Assembly (NCBI GenBank): GCA_009929735.1
Contig: RZZU01000015.1
Location: 1-64,000, forward strand
Source: Clostridia bacterium
GTDB lineage: Bacteria > Bacillota > Clostridia > Lachnospirales > Anaerotignaceae
Direction of reading: 5' to 3'
Length of the DNA: 64,000 bases
Positions 25,601-32,808 of the stretch are shown one piece after another. Numbering within the stretch: position 1 is the first letter of the stretch; every line of letters starts with the position of its first letter. The notes beneath the pieces are model-generated. The model saw nothing but the letters and a program-made list of their open reading frames with translations. It did no database searches and had not been told where the DNA came from. A program made the position numbers and the translations under genes.

Positions 25601-26251
25601 ATGGTAACAAAGCCGTCAGCAAAGGTTTATGCAACTGCAGCAGCAACAGTAAATGTAACTTCTGCAACAATCACAGGAATAGCCCAAGTAGGTGAAACAT
25701 TAACAGCAGCAGCAAACGCTGATGCGACAAATGCTACTTACCAGTGGCAGGCCAACACAGGAGCAAACGGTGTATATGAGAATATTGCAAATGCAGCCGC
25801 AGCAACTTTTGTAGTTCCTGCATCTCTGGTAGGAAAGACAATTAAAGTTGTGATTAACGGAGATAATTCTTCAAGTGCAACAAGCGATGCAACGGGTGCG
25901 GTTGCAGCAGCAGTAGCTAGTTTAGCTGCAACACCGATTAGTTATGAAGCTCCAAGTGGAATGCTTGGTGTTTCAAATACAGTAGCTTTATTTGGCACAA
26001 CCTTTGCCGATGCAGCAGTAGTGGAAAATTTGAGCAACTGGGATATTGACACAGGCACTACAAATCTTCAAGTGGCTAGCATCACAAGAACCGGGGATAA
26101 TGGAGTAACAATTGATTACACACTAATAAATGCGGGTCAAGGCACAGGAACAGGTACGATTGCCATTAAAGCTAAGGCGGCTGCTGTCGCAGCGGGTATT
26201 GATACTGATCGTACTGATGTTGTGATTATGCTAACACCAGTTGCACCATAA
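22673..26251 (+). CDS. SLH-domain cell-surface protein
   Basis: 1192-residue exported protein. Signal peptide (basic start MKRKSENLGK, hydrophobic core, cleavage likely after VVFA). Three S-layer-homology repeats follow, each with the form W...GYPDGTFKPN...TRAE, which anchor the protein to secondary wall polymers. Then a long region of short beta-type repeats (for example TIEGNLTISEKVGDGEVYLSN, slightly varied), a Gly/Ser linker GGSSSGSSSAS, a proline run (PPPPP near residue 580), and Ig/fibronectin-like segments to the C-terminus. GGAGGGGG lies about 5 nt before the ATG at 22673, favouring it over an in-frame ATG at 22637. The frame stops at TAA 26249-26251, but coding-like sequence continues in phase beyond it. 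Probable adhesin or wall-associated protein; no enzyme domain seen. Confidence 0.88.
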   Translation: MKRKSENLGKAISIAVIASMLVAPVNVVFAASTDIHGHWAEKTIAQWQDKGLISGYQDGTFKPNSPSTRAEFTRIMNQALGLSSKGAVAFSDVSASDWFYNDVAIALGEAYTAGYPDGTFKPNETITRAQAAVFIANAIGASGGSVAAFTDSSAIPAWAKDSVGAIVEKGYMSGYPDGTFHPNAVLTRAEAVSTLNRIMEAATEETTVTEKDVVVDQDDTKLENQTIEGNLTISEKVGDGEVYLSNVEIKGDLIIQGGGDDSIYTENVVVEGKTLLDKKNVRLQVSGKTNLSKVEIKKACNLSASNFSGEVGTITITGAISDQTTIGVPADKLYVDGKANLLLKKAIGNVVVDKDAAGTKLELDKAAKVSTLTVGGKVALSGSGTISTLEANAGDITYTSGLTISKTVTASGVKAPLIAITSGGSSSGSSSASSIASVSTADEFETAIADNNFSTINVTADIADEVDATRTGSRSLTINFGTYTMGDVSITASAVAAITLNDSGVGAAGASIANLDIDAANAHVINNVQVIGTITILAVSHSTFVQQDTASVVDMRGQGALEFPAAVFGAGPLAPPPPPVFIHTPLPVGLSGIFGSIDVQQPSARLDFAGGAQVGQLSVGAGAPGGIFTTGVGVGIDQILASAGFSVGGTGTITAVDTMANGVAVGVTGAANVQGIYAVGGVTPPLITNTSIGIVASGVLQKAAAPTGLVPVTADAPNANGLISGTTSEMEYKIASAGDGDYFTCAEPFTPLLAGTYLVRIKGHGALLASNPVQVVIDAHLAPVTNIHYAVVGNSVRLLFDEPAVTTGIAAYNIEFSKDAGTTWGNLYEIPINSGFLCIMEDIARGLTESTTYNRVRVTSVAEEDSRYIDTVVTDTDIYAFTVTTEEAPAFTITRTASGIYTLTITDAIAVGAIYVLDVSKDGSTPEGYPLGYAIPYNSFDGNCKYLIDSSRDACPIVDSSAFVLKMIRPYTTTDMMVTKPSAKVYATAAATVNVTSATITGIAQVGETLTAAANADATNATYQWQANTGANGVYENIANAAAATFVVPASLVGKTIKVVINGDNSSSATSDATGAVAAAVASLAATPISYEAPSGMLGVSNTVALFGTTFADAAVVENLSNWDIDTGTTNLQVASITRTGDNGVTIDYTLINAGQGTGTGTIAIKAKAAAVAAGIDTDRTDVVIMLTPVAP

Positions 26252-26533
26252 GTAATAAATGATAATGTTTTAAACACAGTAACTGGAACCAATCAAAATG
26301 CATTTGCATTCGCACACGGATTGAGTGCAGAGGATACGACTGACCCGTTGTGGGCTGAAACATGAACACCTTATATACTTAGTTTACGTTATTACAATTA
26401 CTTCTGGGTATATTCAAATGAGGGATCATTAGTAGGAACATATGATACCACTGTTACGATTACAGCAGCTCATAATGGTAGCATTTCTTTCAATGTACAG
26501 TTACAAATTTATGGGGCGTTTGCTCTAACCTAA
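26252..26533 (+). pseudogene. in-phase decayed C-terminal tail of the SLH protein
   Basis: Directly after the SLH stop the same reading frame continues for 93 codons that look like the end of an extracellular protein (NTVTGTNQNAFAFAHG ... TYDTTVTITAAHNG ... LQIYGAFALT). The stretch is interrupted only by TGA at 26363-26365 and ends at TAA 26531-26533, just before a strong terminator. The parsimonious reading is that two nonsense mutations shortened a longer protein. A sequencing problem or an unrelated remnant is less likely because the phase is kept. Confidence 0.6.
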
Positions 26534-26536
26534 ACG

Positions 26537-26580
26537 AAAGAGAGCCACTGTACATTACCGGTACAGTGGCTCTCTTTATT
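26537..26580 (+). terminator. strong terminator after the SLH gene
   Basis: A perfect 17-bp stem: AAAGAGAGCCACTGTAC (26537-26553) and GTACAGTGGCTCTCTTT (26561-26577) around a 7-nt loop. The A- and T-rich flanks could let it work on both strands. Confidence 0.9.
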
Positions 26581-26738
26581 CTTATCCTATAATACCCTCG
26601 CAGGCAGAGTCACAATATGAGTGTCAAATAAGTTAGTGTACAGTTTTTACCTTTATACGTGAGATAATGACCAAAATTCTAAAATCCTAAGATTCTTAAC
26701 TAATTTAAGGATTGAGGCGTGAAAATTGATTAAAAACA

Positions 26739-28172
26739 TCAAAAATACTGGGGTGTTACGTGCATTATTCTGACACTACCGTTCACATTCCCTGCGTTAA
26801 TAGTATTTGCAAAAAAAAAGCGACACGCACGCTCCTGATGCGTTTTTTTCAAAATTATATATTCCATGCACATGGTAAGTGCTTGCTTTCCGCACGCACG
26901 ACAACGCTTGAAGGTTTTATCCAAATTATAGGCTATTCTGGGCAAATATCCTGCATCTTCAAGTAAAGTAAATAAGGGAAAGAAGATTGCCATAGGTGGG
27001 AGCATAACTGAAACAACCCATGCCAAAACACGATAAACACCAAGGATAAGAATCCCGTGAAGCCAGCTTGGTGCATTGAGGTATAGAAAAAAAGCTGTCA
27101 AGCGATTTTGAATCCAAAACAATCCGCCAGCCAATACCTGAGAGGGATAATTGCTCCCTGTGATTGTTAACCAAAATACCAAGGCAAGGAGTGCCAGCAT
27201 AATAGGATAGCCTGTTGCTTTGCTGGTTAAAAATTGATCTATTTTTCGGTCGGTTAAATTGTAGCTTTTCCTTTCAAAAAAGACAGCGCCATGGCAAATT
27301 TTTTCTGCTTCTGCTACAAGGCAAGAAACAATTTTGTCCTTCAATTTGTCTGTATTTAATTCATATTTTCCAAGGATTTTCTGTGCATTCCTGAATGCTT
27401 CGCTTAATTCGCTGCTTTCTAAAAAATTTTCCCCAAGATAGGTGTTTAATTCTTTATTCAAGGATGCATCCTGTTCCAATAACTTTAAACTAAGCCATCT
27501 GGAGTTTATTTTTTCACCTGCTATCTTTTTTACAACGGGCTCAAGAACTGCAAGGGCTTCTTCAATTTCCGGTTGATATTGAATCGAAAAGGGTGTGGGA
27601 GGTATACTGCCGTCGGTTACTTTGTCAACCATAACCATGAGCGCAGCAAGGCTTTCCTTTTTTCTTGCCATTGTAGCAATAACAGGCACACCAAGCCTTT
27701 TTGAAATTTTCTCTATGTCTATTTTGATGTTTTTTCTTTTTGCCTCATCCATAAGATTAATACAGACAATTACTTTTTCAGAGATTTCCATTGTTTGTAA
27801 AACTAGGTTTAAATTGCGCTCCAAGCAAGTGGCATCACATACCACTACCACAGCATCTGGATTTCCAAAGCATATGAAGTTTCTTGCAACCTCTTCTTCT
27901 GCCGAATGCGCCATTAAGGAATAAGTTCCTGGAATATCAACCAAAACATAAGATTGATTTTTTGTTGAACAATAACCTTGTGCATTTGAAACAGTTTTGC
28001 CGGGCCAATTGCCTGTATGCTGATTCATTCCCGTAAGACCATTAAACACTGTACTTTTCCCAACATTGGGATTGCCTGCAAGTGCAATGACCTTATCATC
28101 AGGTGATTGTTTTTTAATTTGCAAGCCAAAATCAATGGCCTTAATTCCGATTGCACTATTTGTAAGACCCAT
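26739..28172 (-). pseudogene. feoB: broken ferrous iron transporter FeoB
   Basis: N-terminal G-protein domain is intact: G1 GNPNVGKST (33-41), DIPGTYS (79-85), NLMD (139-142), followed by the FeoB helical region and the first membrane helices. After residue about 430 (CGKQALTMCM) the family sequence GFGCNAAGV...PRERLIAILTN.F.PCNGRF is lost. The remaining 45 residues keep only degraded traces (QERACRFFFANTINA...NG) and then stop. Normal FeoB proteins continue for roughly 200 or more residues with the Gate motifs. Transport function is therefore unlikely. It is the second gene of a feoA-feoB pair; ATG preceded by AAAGGGGTG. The broken end lies beside the SLH gene and its terminator. Confidence 0.85.
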
Positions 28173-28193
28173 TTTAACACCCCTTTGATTGAA

Positions 28194-28430
28194 TCAATTA
28201 CTACGTGTTACAATAATTTTTTCACAATCCTCTGAGCGAATTGCGATCACGGCGCCACGAATCAAAAAAGCAGTTGGATCGCCGCCGGGGCTTCTTCCAA
28301 GGCACTCAATGTGGGTATTTTCAACCAGTCCAATATCCAGTAAACGCCGACGCATACTTCCAGTGGAAAGCAAGGTATTTACAACAGCACATTCGCCCGG
28401 ATTTATATCATTAAGTGAATTCATATTCAT
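28194..28430 (-). CDS. feoA: ferrous iron transport protein FeoA
   Basis: 78-residue SH3-like protein of the FeoA family: SMRRRLLDIGLVENTHIEC, then SPGGDPTAFLIRG and IALR-type end (VIAIRSEDCEKIIV). FeoA assists FeoB-dependent Fe(II) uptake. It lies 21 bp upstream of feoB on the same strand and divergent from a DtxR-type regulator, the usual arrangement for metal-controlled uptake genes. The partner FeoB is broken here, so this FeoA may have no local function. Confidence 0.92.
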   Translation of the reverse strand: MNMNSLNDINPGECAVVNTLLSTGSMRRRLLDIGLVENTHIECLGRSPGGDPTAFLIRGAVIAIRSEDCEKIIVTRSN

Positions 28431-28461
28431 AGTAATCCCGCCTTTCGAATAAATTTAGGAT

Positions 28462-28492
28462 AAGGAAACTTTCTATCAACATAGTATTCCTT
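28462..28492. promoter_or_regulatory. possible metal-regulator operator between feoA and the DtxR-type gene
   Basis: AAGGAA ... TTCCTT outer arms and CTAT/ATAG inner arms form an imperfect inverted repeat in the 114-bp divergent promoter region. The place fits a DtxR-type binding site, but the spacing is slightly asymmetric and no consensus match is claimed. Confidence 0.35.
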
Positions 28493-28544
28493 GATATGAG
28501 AAAAGTGACTGTCAACCTAATAAAAAATTAAGGGGAATACAAAG

Positions 28545-28982
28545 ATGGGTATTGCGGACGAGTTCTATACACTAAAGGGTTATCAAATGAAAGAAGCAAT
28601 CGAATTAACGACAGCGATGGAAGATTATTTGGAAATGGCGAGCCGTATTTTAGAAAAGAATGAGACGGTTCGGGTAAGTGACTTGTCAAAAATGTTGAAT
28701 GTGAAACCGCCGTCTGCGACGAAAATGATGCAACAGCTAAAAGACTTAGGGTATGTGAATTCGGAAAAATATGGGCAGATAAGTCTTACAGCGCACGGAA
28801 GAGCTGAGGGTGCGTATCTTTTGTATCGTCATGATGTTCTTCATAAATTTTTGTGTATGATAAATCATTCGGAAAATGAGTTGGAGCAGGTTGAAAAAAT
28901 AGAGCATTTCCTAAATCGAGAAACGATTGAAAACTTAAATAGGCTTATTCAGTGGCTTCAAGGTGAATTGAGCAAGCACTAA
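28545..28982 (+). CDS. DtxR/MntR-family metal-dependent regulator
   Basis: 145-residue regulator. An N-terminal winged helix (TAMEDYLEMASRILEKNETV, VSDLSKMLNVKPPSATKMMQ, LGYVNSEKYGQISLTAHG) is followed by a metal-binding/dimerisation region (RHDVLHKFLCMI...E..E..EHFLNRETI). Such proteins repress iron or manganese uptake genes when loaded with metal. It lacks the extra SH3-like C-terminal domain of longer DtxR proteins, so it is nearer to the MntR size class. AAGGGG lies 8 nt before the ATG. Divergent from feoAB, the likely target. Confidence 0.9.
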   Translation: MGIADEFYTLKGYQMKEAIELTTAMEDYLEMASRILEKNETVRVSDLSKMLNVKPPSATKMMQQLKDLGYVNSEKYGQISLTAHGRAEGAYLLYRHDVLHKFLCMINHSENELEQVEKIEHFLNRETIENLNRLIQWLQGELSKH

Positions 28983-29144
28983 CAAAATAATTTAATGAAA
29001 GCGGGTATTTTTGTCAAGGAATATAGAGGACATTGTAAATATTTTAGATACATATGTATCTTTCAGTGAAGTTCATCTCAATTATTCTGGCAATTTCGCC
29101 AAACTCCTTGTATCATGCTTATGAAACAATTAATTTAATATTAT

Positions 29145-29208
29145 GAGATGTTTCTTGCGAAGGACAGTTTCGCTGTTCCACCATCTCATAAATATAAAAG
29201 GGGGGTTT
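29145..29208 (+). promoter_or_regulatory. orphan preQ1-I-like leader (second copy)
   Basis: GAGATG ... CATCTC enclose a loop beginning TTTC and ending CCACC with an inserted hairpin, followed by an A-rich tail and GGGGGG, like the queT leader at 31844. About 55 bp upstream are also shared (ATGAAACAATTAATTTAATA is identical). The promoter is weakened: TATCAT in place of TATAAT. No gene follows; a terminator comes at 29269. Confidence 0.6.
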
Positions 29209-29268
29209 TTAGAGTAGCCCCTAGAATCATTAGAATTCAAGGGTAATTTAACGTTTGGACATCTACAT

Positions 29269-29312
29269 AAGACCATAACTCTTAATTTCAGAGGATTTGG
29301 TCTTGTTTTTTT
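29269..29312 (+). terminator. intrinsic terminator after the orphan leader
   Basis: AAGACCA (29269-29275) and TGGTCTT (29298-29304), with inner CTCT/AGAG, then GTTTTTTT. It closes a short transcript from the orphan leader. Confidence 0.75.
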
Positions 29313-29316
29313 GCCT

Positions 29317-29781
29317 AAATATAAGTATATAAATCCAGCATAAATTGATACCGCCCAACAACGTTCAGCGGTTATTTAATCGTTTAGACCGACAAAATAA
29401 AGACTTAGATAGTTCGGAATGAGGAGTTATGTAATTTACATGGGCTCTTTGTTGCTTGGTCATGGTTATGGATGTTAAGTCCTAGTGGGATCAGCGTAAA
29501 AATCATAATGATTGTTTTGAAGGTGGTTTTATTATTTTTTAGGGAACGCTGATTTATTCCGTGTACACATATAATTAGAGCGGTTCTTAAAACTCACATT
29601 ATTTGGTTTTTGCCAATGACGCCTTGCATTTCATTGTATAAAAACATTTTAAAACCGAGGTATAAGAAAGGCTCTAGTAAATTTTCTTTAACTATCTGTG
29701 CACCCTTCATTCAATCAGCGTTTCCTAAGAATTTTTTACAAAAGTATCTTTTTTTAAAAGTGTATGCTGAAAGCTGATTTA
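29317..29781. other. gap of about 465 bp without a gene
   Basis: AT-rich sequence between the orphan leader's terminator and the 3' end of brnQ. No frame with a plausible start, no clear hairpin terminator and no repeat that I can support. Confidence 0.4.
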
Positions 29782-31100
29782 TTAAGCTAAATCTGCGCCT
29801 TCATTTTTTGATGTAAGAAGTGCTTTTTGGGTCATAGGGATAAATTTACCTATGATACCACCAATGATGGCGGGAACAACCCATCCGCATTGGAATGTAG
29901 CGAGGGGGAGGCTCCTTACAAATCCAAAGGGCAACCCAAAAGTAAATAATACATCAGCACCACTTGCTAGTAGAGCCATAGCGGCAGCACCGATAAAGAT
30001 ATTATCGTTTTTAATTTGATTGCCAAAGAAGCTTAGTATAATCATAACAAGAATAACAGGGTACAGCAGAGTTAAAATTGGCCCTGCAATGCTGATAATT
30101 GTTGAAATACCGAAGTTTGAAATAAAGTAGCTGAAGACAACTTCAATGACAACAACTTTCGTGTAGGGAATTTTATTGTTCGTTATTTCAACAAAGACGG
30201 ATGCGCAAGAAGATACCAAACCGATTGCTGTGGTTATGCAGGCAAAAAAACGATAATTGACAAAATTAATATACCATAGTTGCCAATCAGTGCTTGGGTG
30301 ATGGCAACAAGCAGTGTAGACTGATTGTAATTTTCAAAGCCACCAGCAGATGTTGTAGCACCTAAGAAACACAAACCGCCATAAACGATGAACAAAGCAA
30401 TGGCAGCAAAAAAACTGGATTGCGTGATAATTTTTATAGTTGATTTTGTTTCCGTATAGCCCTTGCTGTGTGCTGCTGAAACAATAGTAATGATGAAAAC
30501 AATAGATACTAAAACATCCATTGTTTGATACCCTGCAAGGATGCCTTCTTTTAAGGTATCAAAATTCGTTGTAGTTACTACGTTGCCAATGGGATGCATA
30601 TAACCGATTACAATTAATGCCAAAAGACAGGCAACCAATGCAGGCGTGAAAAATTTACCGATAATATCAATTACTCCAGATGGGCGGACTGTAAATAGAA
30701 GAACCAAACCAAAAAAAATTGCGCCAAATACCCAAGAATTAATAAAAGGGAAAATTGGCATAACGCCCATTTCATAGGTTGTTGCCGCCGTACGTGGGAT
30801 AGCTAAAAAAGGCCCGATACATAAAACAATTAAACTATTCATGATGAATGAGGGTAATTTACCCAATCTGCCTGTAAGGCCGTTTATGGAAATATCACCT
30901 GTTTTAATCATTGCAAAAATTGCTGCTAATGCCACCCCTACATCAGCAATAAAGAAACAAAAGAAACCTTTAAACCATTCACTACCTGCATTTATCCCTA
31001 AGTAAGGGGGGAAAATCAGGTTACCTGCACCAAAGAACGTTGCAAATAATGCCATACCGATTACTGCAATGTCGCTCATGCCTTTTTTCTTTTCATTCAT
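29782..31100 (-). pseudogene. brnQ: frameshifted branched-chain amino acid carrier BrnQ
   Basis: Sodium-dependent leucine/isoleucine/valine carrier (LIVCS family). Two adjacent frames together give a full-length protein: the N-terminal 288 residues (MNEKKKGMSDIAVIGMALFA ... YGILILSIIVF) and the C-terminal part (ITTAIGLVSSCASVFVEITN ... FIPMTQKALL). The break falls at a run of seven A on the + strand (30244-30250). Adding one base restores IVFFACITTAIGLVSS. Either a real inactivating slip, a phase-variable tract, or a sequencing error. Start at 31100 with AGGAGG upstream. About 12 membrane helices in the joined product. Confidence 0.85.
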
Positions 31101-31130
31101 TAAAAAATTCCTCCTTGTACTAATGAACAT

Positions 31131-31785
31131 TTACTTTTCTTCTCTCTTTTGCCGCAAAAAAATGATTTATAAAAAAATGCGAACGCTTAATATTATGTTA
31201 CAAAATGGCGAAGATTTCAAGAGAGTAAAAAAAATTTCAGTGAAATGAGCCAAGATGAAAAACAATAATGTAAAAAATTTATTAAAAATAACAGAAAACA
31301 TGCAAAAAAATGAAGGAAAATAAGGAGGGATTTGTTCTTTTGGGGAATTTGCTAGGTATAAATATTTTTTAAAAATAAAAAATATCTTATTTTACACTTT
31401 CATAGATTAAGGAAAACGCTAATATAAATTGCACTTTAAACCGAATAATTTTTATTTATGCTAAAATTAAGTATCAAAATTAAGGTAGCATCTGAGTGAG
31501 ATTATCTAGATGAAAATATCTCTATGCAAACCTATGTATGCGAAACAGCACATTTTAGGTTTATAAAATCAAGTGTTAAGCGACAGTACTTCAAGTTAAG
31601 AACTATGACATATAGTAGAAATTTTGTATAAATGGGGTTGAGAGCAACTGATTGCTAGGGTTAACCATGAGAGAGATTGACATAAATCCAAGGGCAATAC
31701 ATATTACGAATAAGTTAAGCCTTGATAAAGAAATTCGCCAAGGTTTAACAAAGCAAAAATGGAAGAACTGCCTGATGAAATAAGC
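31131..31785. other. gap of about 650 bp, AT-rich
   Basis: Holds the upstream region of brnQ and then short broken frames. The stretch 31660-31785 has a coding-like look (repeated GAAATAAG-type codons) but no usable open frame. No gene supported. Confidence 0.4.
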
Positions 31786-31815
31786 CTTGCAATTTCCCCG
31801 AAATCCTTGTATAAT
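31786..31815 (+). promoter_or_regulatory. queT promoter
   Basis: TTGCAA (31786-31791), 18-nt spacer, TATAAT (31810-31815), about 29 nt before the leader structure. Confidence 0.65.
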
Positions 31816-31843
31816 GCCTATGAAACAATTAATTTAATATTAT

Positions 31844-31905
31844 GAGATGTTCCTTGCGAAGGACAGATTTTTTGTCCCACCATCTCGTAAATAAAAAACA
31901 GGGGG
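31844..31905 (+). promoter_or_regulatory. preQ1-I-type riboswitch of queT
   Basis: P1 is GAGATG/CATCTC. The loop begins with TTC, carries an inserted hairpin (GGACA...TGTCC) and ends in CACC. The 3' tail is AAATAAAAAACAGGGGG, close to the classic A-rich preQ1-I tail, and its G run is also the ribosome site of queT. This suggests translational control: ligand-bound tail pairing would hide the Shine-Dalgarno sequence. The gene behind it is a queuosine-precursor transporter, which supports the call. The inserted hairpin makes it longer than the minimal 34-nt aptamer. Confidence 0.72.
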
Positions 31906-31913
31906 TTTTTTTT

Positions 31914-32402
31914 ATGGAAAAAAACAAAGTATCTACGAAACTATTGGCAGTCACTGCGATGATTGCTGCGGTTTATGTTGTAATGACACTTGCCATTGCA
32001 CCTTTGGCTTTTGGGTTTATCCAATTGCGCATTTCGGAGGTTCTGGTGCTCTTGGCATTCATTGACAAGCGGTATGTACCTGGGCTTATTTTGGGCTGCT
32101 TTATTGCAAACTTATTTAGTCCTTTTGGTATGATGGATGTATTCTTTGGAACCGCTTGCACTGCGGCGGCTCTTTGGGGCATCACGCATAGTAAAACCTT
32201 ATTTGGTGCCAGTTTATGGCCTGTGTTTAGCAATGCATTTATTGGAGTTGAGCTTTATTTGTTAGGGGAATGTCCTTTGGTTTTTGGCATGATTACGGTT
32301 GCCATTGGCGAATTTTTGGCCGTGTCCTGTCTTGGATATGTTTTGTTCCGTCAGATTATGAAAAATCCGGGATTCTTGGCAAAGCTGAAATTGGCTTCGT
32401 AA
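31914..32402 (+). CDS. queT: queuosine precursor transporter QueT
   Basis: 162-residue integral membrane protein of the QueT family, the substrate-binding (S) component of an ECF-type transporter for a queuosine precursor such as preQ1. Features: KVSTKLLAVTAMIAAVYVVM, slightly beyond the motif LxxxAxIAAxYxxxT, then GFIQLRISEVLVLLAF and IGCxIANLxSP-like GCFIANLFSPFG. About five to six membrane helices. The ATG at 31914 follows the GGGGG of the leader. ECF energising components (EcfA/EcfT) are not in the window and must be shared from elsewhere. Confidence 0.92.
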   Translation: MEKNKVSTKLLAVTAMIAAVYVVMTLAIAPLAFGFIQLRISEVLVLLAFIDKRYVPGLILGCFIANLFSPFGMMDVFFGTACTAAALWGITHSKTLFGASLWPVFSNAFIGVELYLLGECPLVFGMITVAIGEFLAVSCLGYVLFRQIMKNPGFLAKLKLAS

Positions 32403-32444
32403 AGTATATTAAATCAAAAAAATATCTGTCTAACAATTATATCA

Positions 32445-32483
32445 GGGTGTCATTGTGATTAAAACGATGGCATCCTTTTTTTT
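32445..32483 (+). terminator. terminator after queT
   Basis: GGTGTCATTGT pairs with ACGATGGCATCC, with G-T pairs and one bulge, followed by eight T residues. Confidence 0.75.
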
Positions 32484-32690
32484 ATTTACCGCTCATGTTG
32501 CCGAATCAACCAATTCATATAATAAATGATGGAAGTAAGGCATCTGCCATATTAAAATTAAAAAGTCAGTGCTTTCTTTAATATCTTGCATTGCCTAGGC
32601 GACTTTTTCCTTAACAATTGAAAGGTTTTCAAAAAAAACGACAGCATAGAAGGCAGGGATAACTGATTTGCGATTCTTTATTCCTTTTGT

Positions 32691-32720
32691 TTCACCAAAG
32701 ACATTGGTTTATGATATAAT
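32691..32720 (+). promoter_or_regulatory. promoter of the flavin reductase gene
   Basis: TATAAT at 32715-32720 with a weak TTCACC box 18 nt upstream; about 85 nt of leader before the start codon. The rest of the gap 32484-32690 shows nothing clear. Confidence 0.45.
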
Positions 32721-32808
32721 TAGCCATAATTGGTGAACTTAAAATCACAGAGGAAATTTCCATATAGGTTTCGCACAAGGGATGCGTTGAAAAGGACGGA
32801 GGGATTTT

